40,724 bases of DNA from Pseudomonas migulae NBRC 103157 (GTDB taxonomy: Bacteria > Pseudomonadota > Gammaproteobacteria > Pseudomonadales > Pseudomonadaceae), in contig NZ_BDAG01000053.1 of assembly GCF_002091715.1 (NCBI RefSeq), positions 1-40,724 on the forward strand, in the 5' to 3' direction. Position numbers and translations under genes: made by a program. The notes beneath the pieces are model-generated. The model had not been told where the DNA came from. It did no database searches and worked only from the letters and a program-made list of their open reading frames with translations. Below, piece after piece: positions 1 to 6,289 of this stretch (its first letter is position 1; every line of letters starts with the position of its first letter).

Positions 1-1
1 A

Positions 2-130
2 AACCTGCCCAAAGGGGTCGACGCCGAGAAGATCGAAGCGCACTTCAGCAAAGGCGTATTGAGCATCTCGCTGCCGAAAAAGCCCGAAGCCATGAAAGCG
101 GATAAGGTCGTGCCGATCAAGGGCGAGTGA
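2..130 (+). CDS. Small heat-shock protein Hsp20, C-terminal fragment (cut by window edge)
   Basis: This is the last 42 codons of an open frame entering from the left edge. The visible residues (NLPKGVDAEKIEAHFSKGVL, then SISLPKKPEA) are the typical end of an alpha-crystallin domain: the L-P-x-x-V-D-x-x-x-I-x-A strand and the A-x-x-x-G-V-L motif of Hsp20/IbpA proteins. Such proteins are ATP-independent holdases that keep unfolding cytoplasmic proteins soluble. The frame ends in TGA and is followed at once by a strong intrinsic terminator. The promoter and N-terminus are outside the window, so control by Anr cannot be judged, but the neighbouring stress genes make membership in the same block likely. 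Family assignment is confident; subfamily is not determinable. Confidence 0.85.
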   Translation, partial: NLPKGVDAEKIEAHFSKGVLSISLPKKPEAMKADKVVPIKGE

Positions 131-145
131 ATCCGCACCTTTATG

Positions 146-177
146 CCCCTTGTCGGGAAACCGGCAAGGGGTTTTTT
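146..177 (+). terminator. Intrinsic terminator of the hsp20 gene
   Basis: An 11-bp stem (CCCCTTGTCGG / CCGGCAAGGGG, one G-T wobble) closes a GAAA tetraloop and is followed by six T residues. It lies 15 bases after the hsp20 stop codon. Confidence 0.9.
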
Positions 178-311
178 CATGCGCCGCAGCCTCCGAAAAT
201 GTCTGTGCCGAGTGGAGGCCACTCGTCGCAGCAATAATCGACGATCCGTCCCCTGCCCCGAGGGATTAATGCCTGGGCGCTCCCCATCACCGGAGGACGG
301 CCCTTGACGCA

Positions 312-872
312 TCAACCAATCCAGCGAATCTGCGGTGCCTGGTGGGCAACGGGCGCCGGCTCGGTTTTCGGATGACCGACGATGATCGGTGCCACCGGGA
401 CCCACGTCTGCGGAAGATTCAGCGCTTGCTTGCCTTGCGGGGTATTGAGATATCGCTGGGCAAAACCGATCCAGCAAGTGCCAAGCCCTTCTGCACAGGC
501 GCTCAGCATCAGGTTCTGGGCGGCCAACGCACAGTCTTCGACCACCGATTGCCCCGGCGCTTCAGCCGAGATCAGGATCAGTACTGGTGCGTGGTAGAAG
601 ATCTGGAAGTGCTCGTCGTCGAGCAACGCATGAAAGCGCTCCGATTGCGCTCCCGGTGCTAGCGTTTCGAGCAGGCAGGCCTTTGCCTCGCGTGAAATAC
701 GGTCCAGCAATGCCTGGTCGCGAATCACCGTGAATCGCCAGGGTTGCAGGTTCATTGCGCTCGGCGCCAGGGTGGCGGCACCGATCAGGCGCACGATGAC
801 CTCTTCATCAACAGCCTGCGTCGTGTATTCCCGTGTCGAGTGCCGGGCGGAGATGGCCTGGTCGATGTTCAT
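312..872 (-). CDS. Nitroreductase-family flavoprotein
   Basis: The 186-residue product matches the compact NfsB/Frp-like nitroreductase fold, FMN-dependent NAD(P)H oxidoreductases that usually form dimers in the cytoplasm. Visible signatures are RHSTREY near residue 10 (FMN phosphate-binding arginines), PSAMNLQPWRF near residues 37-47, a central AAQNLMLSA helix and GLGTCWIG near residue 130. The start is well supported by AGGAGG about 8 bases upstream of ATG. It lies 95 bp downstream of the GroEL-like gene on the same strand, so it is probably its operon partner under the Anr box at 2648-2661. Nitroreductase-like proteins (Acg family) are also part of the mycobacterial DosR regulon. The physiological substrate cannot be inferred. 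Confidence 0.88.
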   Translation of the reverse strand: MNIDQAISARHSTREYTTQAVDEEVIVRLIGAATLAPSAMNLQPWRFTVIRDQALLDRISREAKACLLETLAPGAQSERFHALLDDEHFQIFYHAPVLILISAEAPGQSVVEDCALAAQNLMLSACAEGLGTCWIGFAQRYLNTPQGKQALNLPQTWVPVAPIIVGHPKTEPAPVAHQAPQIRWIG

Positions 873-967
873 GGGGCGTTCCTCCTTTCAGGGGGGGCGG
901 TAGTGCTACACCGCAAGGACGTGGCAAGGGGACCTGGTCCGGCGCCATCGCCGGCCATCGCCGGCCC

Positions 968-2587
968 TCACTCGGTGAACGCTGGCGGGACCGGCGATTC
1001 CTTTTCCGGAATGTCAGTCAATGTCGCTTCGGTCAGCAGCAGGACGCTGGCCACCGACACGGCATTTTCAAGGGCAATCCGCACCACTTTGGCCGGGTCG
1101 ATGATGCCGGCCTCGTAAAGATCGACGTAGCAATTGGCCGAAGCGTCAAAGCCGATGTTGCCGGGCTCCGCCAGCATCCGCGCGACAACGACGCCGGCAT
1201 CCACCGCCGAGTTTTCAGCGATGACCCTGGCCGGCGCCTCAAGCGCGCGCCGCATGATCTGCAGGCCGGTGCGGGCATCCCCTTCGTAACGCGCCTCTTC
1301 GGCTGCAATCATCGGAACGGCCTTGAGCAGGGCCATGCCCGCGCCCGGCACAATGCCTTCGGCGATGGCTGCACGGGTTGCCGAAATGGCATCATCCAGC
1401 GCGTCCTTGCGCGCTTTCATCTCGGCTTCCGACGGCGCTCCGACCCGGATCACCGCGACACCGCCAGAGAGCCTGGCCAACCGTTCCTGAAGCTTTTCAC
1501 GGTCGTAAGCGCTGGCGGTAGTCGCTTCCATTTGCGCGCGGATTTGCTGCAGTCGCGCCTCGATGGCCTCGCGGCTGCCCGCGCCCCCGATCAACGCCGA
1601 GCTGTCCTTTTGCACCACCACCCGATGCGCCCGGCCCAACTGGCTCAATTCGACCTGTTCGAGGGTAATGCCCAAGTCGCTGGAGACCACCGTTCCTCCC
1701 GTCAGGACAGCCATGTCCTGCAGCATTTCCTTGCGCCGGTCACCAAAGCCCGGCGCCTTGATCGCCACCGCTCGCAGCACCCCGCGTATCTGATTGACCA
1801 CCAGCGTGGTCAACGCCTCGCCTTCTATGTCGTCGGCAATCAACACCAGGGGCTGGCCGCTCTTGGCCACGAGTTCGAGCAGCGGCAGCAATTCCTTGAG
1901 GTTCAGAATCTTGTGGTCGCAAAACAACAGATAAGCGTCATCGAGCTCCACCTGCATTTTTTCGGTATCGGTGACGAAATACGGTGAGACGTAACCTCGG
2001 TCAAAGCGCATGCCTTCCATGACCTCGACCACCGTTTCAGTGGTTTTGGATTCCTCGACGCTGACCACCCCTTCAATGCCGACCTTCTCCAGGGCATCGG
2101 CCACCAGTTGACCAATGACCGCATCGTTATGCGCTGACAGCGTTGCGACCTGGACCTTTTCCCTGGGCGTACTCACCGGTCGCGCCAGCGCTGTCAAAGA
2201 CTCCACAACCAAAGCAAGGCCGCGATCGAGCCCACGCTTGAGGTCGATCGCACTGGCGCCCGCCACCACGTTGCGGATGCCGTCAGCGAGGATCGCGTGG
2301 GCCAGCACCGTTGAAGTGCTTGTGCCGTCCCCCACTGCGTCACCGGTGCGTTCGGCAGCCTGACGCAGCATTTGCGCACCGAGGTTTTCCTCCGGGTCCA
2401 GCAGATCGATACGCTTGGCAATGGTGACACCATCATTGCAGACCGTTGGATTACCCCATTTATTCTGAATCAACACCGATTTGGACTTGGGGCCCAGCGT
2501 CACACGCACGGCGTCCGCCAGCTGGGTGGCACCGCTGAGAATTCTCTCGCGGGCAGCCCCGCGAAACACCAGTTTGCTGTGAGCCAT
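968..2587 (-). CDS. GroEL-like chaperonin (divergent second copy, no GroES beside it)
   Basis: The 539-residue product aligns along the whole length with GroEL (usual length about 547). Typical landmarks are TLGPK near residue 31, NDGVTIAKRI near residue 50, the ATP-binding GDGTSTSTVLAHA (usual form GDGTTTATVLA) near residue 87, and GIVPGAGMALL in the C-terminal equatorial domain with the aspartate equivalent to Asp398 (LDDAISATRAA) kept. It should assemble a 60-kDa chaperonin ring in the cytoplasm. Unlike housekeeping GroEL it lacks the Gly-Gly-Met tail, ending in PEKESPVPPAFTE, and no groES is adjacent. ATG is preceded by GGGGAG. A perfect Anr box is centred 67 bp upstream of the start, so induction at low oxygen is likely. 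It is probably a specialised paralogue rather than the essential copy. Confidence 0.93.
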   Translation of the reverse strand: MAHSKLVFRGAARERILSGATQLADAVRVTLGPKSKSVLIQNKWGNPTVCNDGVTIAKRIDLLDPEENLGAQMLRQAAERTGDAVGDGTSTSTVLAHAILADGIRNVVAGASAIDLKRGLDRGLALVVESLTALARPVSTPREKVQVATLSAHNDAVIGQLVADALEKVGIEGVVSVEESKTTETVVEVMEGMRFDRGYVSPYFVTDTEKMQVELDDAYLLFCDHKILNLKELLPLLELVAKSGQPLVLIADDIEGEALTTLVVNQIRGVLRAVAIKAPGFGDRRKEMLQDMAVLTGGTVVSSDLGITLEQVELSQLGRAHRVVVQKDSSALIGGAGSREAIEARLQQIRAQMEATTASAYDREKLQERLARLSGGVAVIRVGAPSEAEMKARKDALDDAISATRAAIAEGIVPGAGMALLKAVPMIAAEEARYEGDARTGLQIMRRALEAPARVIAENSAVDAGVVVARMLAEPGNIGFDASANCYVDLYEAGIIDPAKVVRIALENAVSVASVLLLTEATLTDIPEKESPVPPAFTE

Positions 2588-2647
2588 CGGATCGCTCCCC
2601 TGCCAGTTCCACGTTCAGGAAGGGTCTATTAACTATCCCCGGCGGCG

Positions 2648-2661
2648 TTGATTTTTATCAA
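2648..2661 (-). promoter_or_regulatory. Anr/FNR box (perfect) upstream of groEL-like gene
   Basis: TTGATTTTTATCAA is a perfect TTGAT-N4-ATCAA palindrome. Its centre is 67 bp upstream of the GroEL-like ATG, and it sits in the divergent intergenic region 2588-2844. Confidence 0.85.
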
Positions 2662-2748
2662 CAAAATCCTGCACAGCCCGAGCCTCCTGTCGCCTCACGT
2701 GCAAGCCCGGCGCATTGACCCGAACGGTTTTCAGCGCTTGCGTTGCAG

Positions 2749-2762
2749 TTGATAAAGATCAA
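2749..2762 (+). promoter_or_regulatory. Anr/FNR box (perfect) upstream of the BCAM0308-like gene
   Basis: TTGATAAAGATCAA is a perfect palindrome centred 89.5 bp upstream of the ATG at 2845. A weak -10 candidate (CGAAAT, 2785-2790) falls at the class II distance. Confidence 0.85.
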
Positions 2763-2844
2763 CCCGCTCGAACCCGGATCGCGTCGAAATGACGGGGTGA
2801 GTTTCACCACGCGTCGATTCTTCTCATTTGTCTGGAGGAACATC

Positions 2845-3342
2845 ATGGACAAGTTTCAGCAAAGCCAAAAAAACAAACTGTTCAAAACGCCCACCCATGA
2901 TCCCTATAGTGCGTCACGCATAGAAGGCGCTGCCGTCTGCCCAAAATGTGAGGCTGTGTATGGCGCAGGAACCTGGAGCTGGAAACGCCCGGAAAACACC
3001 GTGGTTCACGGTGCGCAAACACTGACCTGTCCAGCCTGTCGGCGCATCGAGGACGACCGGCCTGCGGGCACCCTGACTTTGTCCGGCAGCTTCTTGCACA
3101 AGCACCGTGGCGAGATCATCCAGCTGATTGAACACACCGAGAAAAAGGAAAAGGCCGAGCATGCCCTCGAACGCATTATCAAACTCGATGACGCGACCGA
3201 CGACCTCGTCGTGACCACCACCGGTATTCACCTCGCCAATCGCCTGGGGCACGCCCTGGAAGCAGCGTTCAAAGGCAGCTCTGAATACCACTACAGCGAC
3301 AGTGAATACGGCGTGAACGTGCGCTGGTCCCGTGAGGAATAG
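2845..3342 (+). CDS. Zinc-ribbon protein, BCAM0308-like family
   Basis: The 165-residue product carries two CxxC pairs (Cys32/Cys35 in CPKC and Cys62/Cys65 in CPAC) that should bind one zinc in a ribbon resembling the N-terminal part of NMD3-type proteins. A mixed alpha/beta C-terminal half with a charged helix (EHTEKKEKAEHALERI) follows. I recognise the general pattern as the family named after Burkholderia cenocepacia BCAM0308, a gene of the low-oxygen-activated locus; no biochemical role is known to me. The start at 2845 is chosen over the longer frame from 2743 because GGAGG lies 6-7 bases before this ATG and the upstream extension runs through the Anr box. It is probably cytoplasmic. Family name from memory, function unknown. 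Confidence 0.8.
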   Translation: MDKFQQSQKNKLFKTPTHDPYSASRIEGAAVCPKCEAVYGAGTWSWKRPENTVVHGAQTLTCPACRRIEDDRPAGTLTLSGSFLHKHRGEIIQLIEHTEKKEKAEHALERIIKLDDATDDLVVTTTGIHLANRLGHALEAAFKGSSEYHYSDSEYGVNVRWSREE

Positions 3343-3406
3343 CACGTGATCAGGACGTCGTTGAACACCCCCGACTCGACTGCCTGCTTGCCGAAGGTCA
3401 ACCGCC

Positions 3407-3667
3407 ATGCCCATCAAACCCTGCGAGATCGACAGCGACGCCATCAACCACTGTAAGGCACTGTTTCTTGAGGCCGGTCGCCTCAATGATCAAGCCTATG
3501 CCGTGCTGGATGAACCCTTTTCCACCCAGACCATGCACAAGTTTTCAGCCGCAAAAAAATGTGCGGATGAGAAATACCACCAGGCCTGGCGGGAGTGGCT
3601 GATGGCAAGGGAGCACGCCCAACCGATGACCGCGCCGCCCCCCGCGAGTCACCGTGACGGCCGTTGA
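3407..3667 (+). CDS. Small hypothetical protein, 86 residues
   Basis: I do not recognise this protein. It begins with ATG preceded by AAGGT and lies 64 bp after the BCAM0308-like gene on the same strand, so it may be the second gene of that Anr-driven unit. Residues 1-70 look largely helical with many charged residues and no membrane segment or signal peptide; two cysteines (positions 6 and 16) and a proline-rich end (PPPAS) are visible. Codon use looks like that of its neighbours. Its last 16 bases overlap, on the other strand, the decayed ATPase tail described at 3652-3912. It could be a real accessory protein or a spurious frame. Confidence 0.5.
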   Translation: MPIKPCEIDSDAINHCKALFLEAGRLNDQAYAVLDEPFSTQTMHKFSAAKKCADEKYHQAWREWLMAREHAQPMTAPPPASHRDGR

Positions 3668-3912
3668 AGGCGAGAGAACACAGGTTTCGCGCGTTCGGCA
3701 CACACCATCTACAGCAGGCTGATCGACAACACCGCCACCAGGATGGGCAATGGCAAAGGCGCCAGGCCCGGCGAAACGGCCATCGGGTTGTATGGCAGCC
3801 CGATGGCCAGCAGGCCCCCCGCCAGGGCACTGACCACCGGCAGCTTCGCCGGGCGACTGAGATAGAACGGCTTGTAGGCGCGCACGTTGAAGATCGTCAG
3901 CAACGGGGTCAG
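3652..3912 (-). pseudogene. Remnant: C-terminal tail of a magnesium-type P-type ATPase
   Basis: Reading the minus strand from about 3912 gives LTPLLTIFNVRAYKPFYLS, then RPAKLPVVSALAGGLLAIGL, PYNPMAVSPGLAPLPLPIL and VAVLSISLL. After a TAG stop at 3711-3709 it continues in frame with MVCAERAKPVFSRLQRPSR. This is the shape of the last two transmembrane helices and cytoplasmic end of MgtA-like ATPases: a short basic loop, then an LPYTPLA-like stretch, a TPLPL-like turn and a final helix ending in AAE-x-x-K-x-x-F. The rest of the ATPase is absent; the frame opens inside the end of the nuclease gene. It is therefore a decayed fragment, with one nonsense codon probably derived from a tyrosine codon. 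The family is judged by eye. Confidence 0.6.
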
Positions 3913-5294
3913 GCACTGTTCTGCCTCTCACCGACAGCGGCCAGATCGACGCTGTCGCGATACTCCGGCACAGACACCGACCAACCCAGTTCCAGACTGA
4001 TGCGCCGCCGCAGCACGTCCGATGCATTGGGTTCACCGTGCACCACGAAGGTGTGTTTCGGTGGGCGTTTGAAGCCGCGCAACCACTGGATGATCTCATC
4101 GGCATCGGCATGCGCCGACAGGGTCTGCATCGGCACCACTTCGGCACGGATCGGCACGTCCTGGCCGTGAATGCGCACCGAAGGCGCACCGGCGACAATC
4201 TGCGCGCCACGCGTGCCGCCGGCCTGGAAACCCGGCATCAGCAGCGAGTTCAGCGGGTTCGGTGCCAACGCCTTGAGGTGGTGCAGCACGCGTCCGCCGG
4301 TGGCCATGCCACTGGCGGCGATGATCACCGCCGGCGTGCGCCGCTTGTCCAGTTCGATCGATTCCTCGGTCGAGCGCACGAAAAACGTGCCATGGCACAT
4401 GCCCTCACACGCGTCAGCCGACAACCGGTGTTCGCTGTGAAAACGCTGGTACAGACGCGTGACATCCGTGGCCATCGGGCTGTTGAGATAGATCGGCAGA
4501 TCCGGGATCGCATGCTGTTGCTTCAGGCGGTACAAGTGATACATCAACAGTTGCGCCCGCCCGACCGCGAATGACGGCACCAGGGTAATGCCGTGGCGCA
4601 ACGCCGTGCGATTGATCACGTCGGCCAGTTGTTGCTGCGGGTCTTCGTCAGGGTGCTTGCGGTCGCCGTAGGTCGATTCCACCAGCAGGTAATCGGTCTG
4701 CTCGACGGTTTCGGGGGCAAACATCAGCGGATCATTGGGTCGCCCGAGATCGCCTGAACACAGCAGTGTGAGGCCGTCGGCGACGACTTCCACCGTCGCG
4801 CCGCCGAGAATATGCCCGGCCCCGCGCAACAGGATGCTCAGACCAGGCACGATCTCGACCCGATGATGCAGTTCGATCGGGTGCAGCAGCTTCAAGGCCT
4901 GCTCGGCGTCTTGCTCGGTGTACAGCGGCAATGCCGGCGCGTGTTTGGAGAAACCATGGCGATTGGCAAAACTGGCCTCCTCCTCCTGCAGGCGCCCACT
5001 GTCGAGCAGAAGAATTTTCACCAGTTCACAGGTCGCCCCCGTGGCATAGATCGGACCGCGATAGCCGTTGCGCACCAGTACCGGCAAGTAGCCGCTGTGA
5101 TCCAGATGCGCATGGGTCAGGACAATCGCGTCCAGATTCCGCACCGGCAGTTGGAAAGGATCCCAGTTGTGCAGGCGCAGTTGCTTGTAGCCCTGAAACA
5201 GGCCGCAGTCGATGAGCACATGCCGATCCCTGTGATCCAGCAGGTACTTGCTGCCGGTGACCGTGCCCGCGGCCCCCAGAAAAGTGATTCGCAT
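3909..5294 (-). CDS. MBL-fold/beta-CASP RNA-processing nuclease
   Basis: The 461-residue product has the three-part architecture of CPSF-73/YSH1-like prokaryotic metallo-beta-lactamase nucleases. The N-terminal MBL part carries the zinc motif HAHLDH at residues 61-66 and GAGHILGGA and SGDLGRP further on. A beta-CASP insert spans roughly residues 200-375, with the AASGMATGGR motif near its end. The C-terminal RMMBL part contains the LSAHAD motif and a final histidine strand FVVHGE. Proteins of this set cleave or trim RNA in the cytoplasm, so a role in RNA turnover under stress is inferred. ATG is preceded by GAGAGGG. A perfect Anr box is centred 66 bp upstream, the same spacing as for the GroEL-like gene. 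Length is normal and all metal ligands appear present. Confidence 0.92.
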   Translation of the reverse strand: MRITFLGAAGTVTGSKYLLDHRDRHVLIDCGLFQGYKQLRLHNWDPFQLPVRNLDAIVLTHAHLDHSGYLPVLVRNGYRGPIYATGATCELVKILLLDSGRLQEEEASFANRHGFSKHAPALPLYTEQDAEQALKLLHPIELHHRVEIVPGLSILLRGAGHILGGATVEVVADGLTLLCSGDLGRPNDPLMFAPETVEQTDYLLVESTYGDRKHPDEDPQQQLADVINRTALRHGITLVPSFAVGRAQLLMYHLYRLKQQHAIPDLPIYLNSPMATDVTRLYQRFHSEHRLSADACEGMCHGTFFVRSTEESIELDKRRTPAVIIAASGMATGGRVLHHLKALAPNPLNSLLMPGFQAGGTRGAQIVAGAPSVRIHGQDVPIRAEVVPMQTLSAHADADEIIQWLRGFKRPPKHTFVVHGEPNASDVLRRRISLELGWSVSVPEYRDSVDLAAVGERQNSA

Positions 5295-5353
5295 GGCCCT
5301 CTCCCGAGCGTTGACAAGTGCGTCATTGATCGCTCTTTTTGCCTGGCTGGCGC

Positions 5354-5367
5354 TTGATTTTTATCAA
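5354..5367 (-). promoter_or_regulatory. Anr/FNR box (perfect) upstream of the beta-CASP nuclease
   Basis: TTGATTTTTATCAA, identical to the box at 2648, is centred 66 bp upstream of the nuclease ATG. It lies in the 331-bp divergent region 5295-5625, which also holds the two weaker boxes at 5466 and 5532 and nothing else recognisable. Confidence 0.85.
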
Positions 5368-5465
5368 CTGCCGGCATGACCGGCCCAGTGTTCAGACGAA
5401 ACCGGACGCAGGCTTGACGATCATCAGGCTGCGCGGCGCACGATTTGGCGTGGCCTGTTGCGGCG

Positions 5466-5479
5466 CTGATCTTTGTCAA
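5466..5479. promoter_or_regulatory. Degenerate Anr-like box
   Basis: CTGATCTTTGTCAA has one mismatch in each half of TTGAT-N4-ATCAA. It lies between the nuclease and BON promoters and may be an accessory or decayed site. Confidence 0.35.
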
Positions 5480-5531
5480 AAAACCGCTGACTTGTGTGCG
5501 GGCCGTTCAATGCCAGGCTAAACAGGCATTA

Positions 5532-5573
5532 TTGATATTCCTCAAGGAAATTTTTTTCGCTCAGGCGTAGAAA
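5532..5573 (+). promoter_or_regulatory. Anr-dependent promoter of the first BON gene
   Basis: The box TTGATATTCCTCAA (5532-5545, one mismatch) is followed after 22 bases by TAGAAA (5568-5573), the distance expected of a class II FNR/Anr promoter. The stretch TCGCTCAGGCGTA just before and into the -10 recurs at the second BON gene (22479-22492). Confidence 0.65.
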
Positions 5574-5625
5574 AAAATATCGGGGTCTGTTCCCTGCCCT
5601 CTTACATCCGACCGAGGACACCGTC

Positions 5626-6273
5626 ATGAGCGACTTGAGCCTGCGTCAATGCATTCTGGAAGAACTCGAATTCCAGCCTGAAATCGACGCCGCCAACATT
5701 GGCGTCTCGGTGGAGGATGGCGTGGTCACCCTGACGGGGCACGTAAAAAGCTACGCTCAGAAAGTCAACGCAGAACGCGCGGTAAAACGGGTCAAGGGCG
5801 TACGTGCGCTGGCTGAAGAAATCGAAGTGAGGTTGGATCGGAATGCCGGAACGGCAGACGACACCATCGCTACCCGCGCCTTGAAAATCATCCACTGGAG
5901 CTGTGACGTTCCAGAGGGCGATGTCAAAGTCATCGTGCAGGGCGGACGGATCACGCTGGAAGGCGAAGTCGACTGGCAATATCAGAAGGAAACCGTCGAA
6001 CGCGCGGTGCGCAAGCTGACCGGGGTGATCGCTGTAAACAATCGCCTGACCCTGCGGCCGCGACTGGATGTCTTCGATATCCAGCAACGCATCGAAGATG
6101 CACTCAAACGCCATACCGAAGTCGAGGCCAAGGATATCCGCGTCAAAGTCGAAGGCGATGTCGTGACGCTCGAAGGCCGGGTTCACCTGTGGCGTGAACG
6201 GCAGATCGCCGAACGCGCCGCCTGGTCGGTGCCAGGCGTCAGCAGGGTCGAAGACCATCTGCTGCTGGCGTAA
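5626..6273 (+). CDS. Triple BON-domain protein (copy 1)
   Basis: The 215-residue product consists of three BON domains in a row (about residues 1-70, 78-148 and 149-215). Each has the pattern helix, then G-V-V-T-L-x-G-x-V (or I-T-L-E-G), helix with A-x-x-A, then a V-x-x-V-x-G-V-like turn. There is no signal peptide, so unlike OsmY it should stay in the cytoplasm. BON domains are thought to bind phospholipid or small ligands; no enzymatic motif is visible. It is a close paralogue of the protein encoded at 22552-23199: same length and about three quarters identical by hand count. ATG is preceded by GAGGA. The FtsH-like gene begins 16 bp after its stop, so the two are probably co-transcribed. 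Confidence 0.9.
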   Translation: MSDLSLRQCILEELEFQPEIDAANIGVSVEDGVVTLTGHVKSYAQKVNAERAVKRVKGVRALAEEIEVRLDRNAGTADDTIATRALKIIHWSCDVPEGDVKVIVQGGRITLEGEVDWQYQKETVERAVRKLTGVIAVNNRLTLRPRLDVFDIQQRIEDALKRHTEVEAKDIRVKVEGDVVTLEGRVHLWRERQIAERAAWSVPGVSRVEDHLLLA

Positions 6274-6289
6274 ACGTTCTCGTCGGGCC

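Noticed and set aside
833..1987. A 384-residue plus-strand frame opposite the GroEL-like gene
   Set aside because: Arginine- and histidine-rich low-plausibility translation, the usual complement of a GC-rich coding strand.
3545..4210. A 221-residue minus-strand frame across the nuclease end and the ATPase remnant
   Set aside because: Its translation is Arg/Cys/Trp-rich and out of frame with both recognisable sequences.
5414..5427. TTGACGATCATCAG as another Anr box
   Set aside because: Two mismatches, including the conserved outer base, and better boxes on both sides make it unnecessary.
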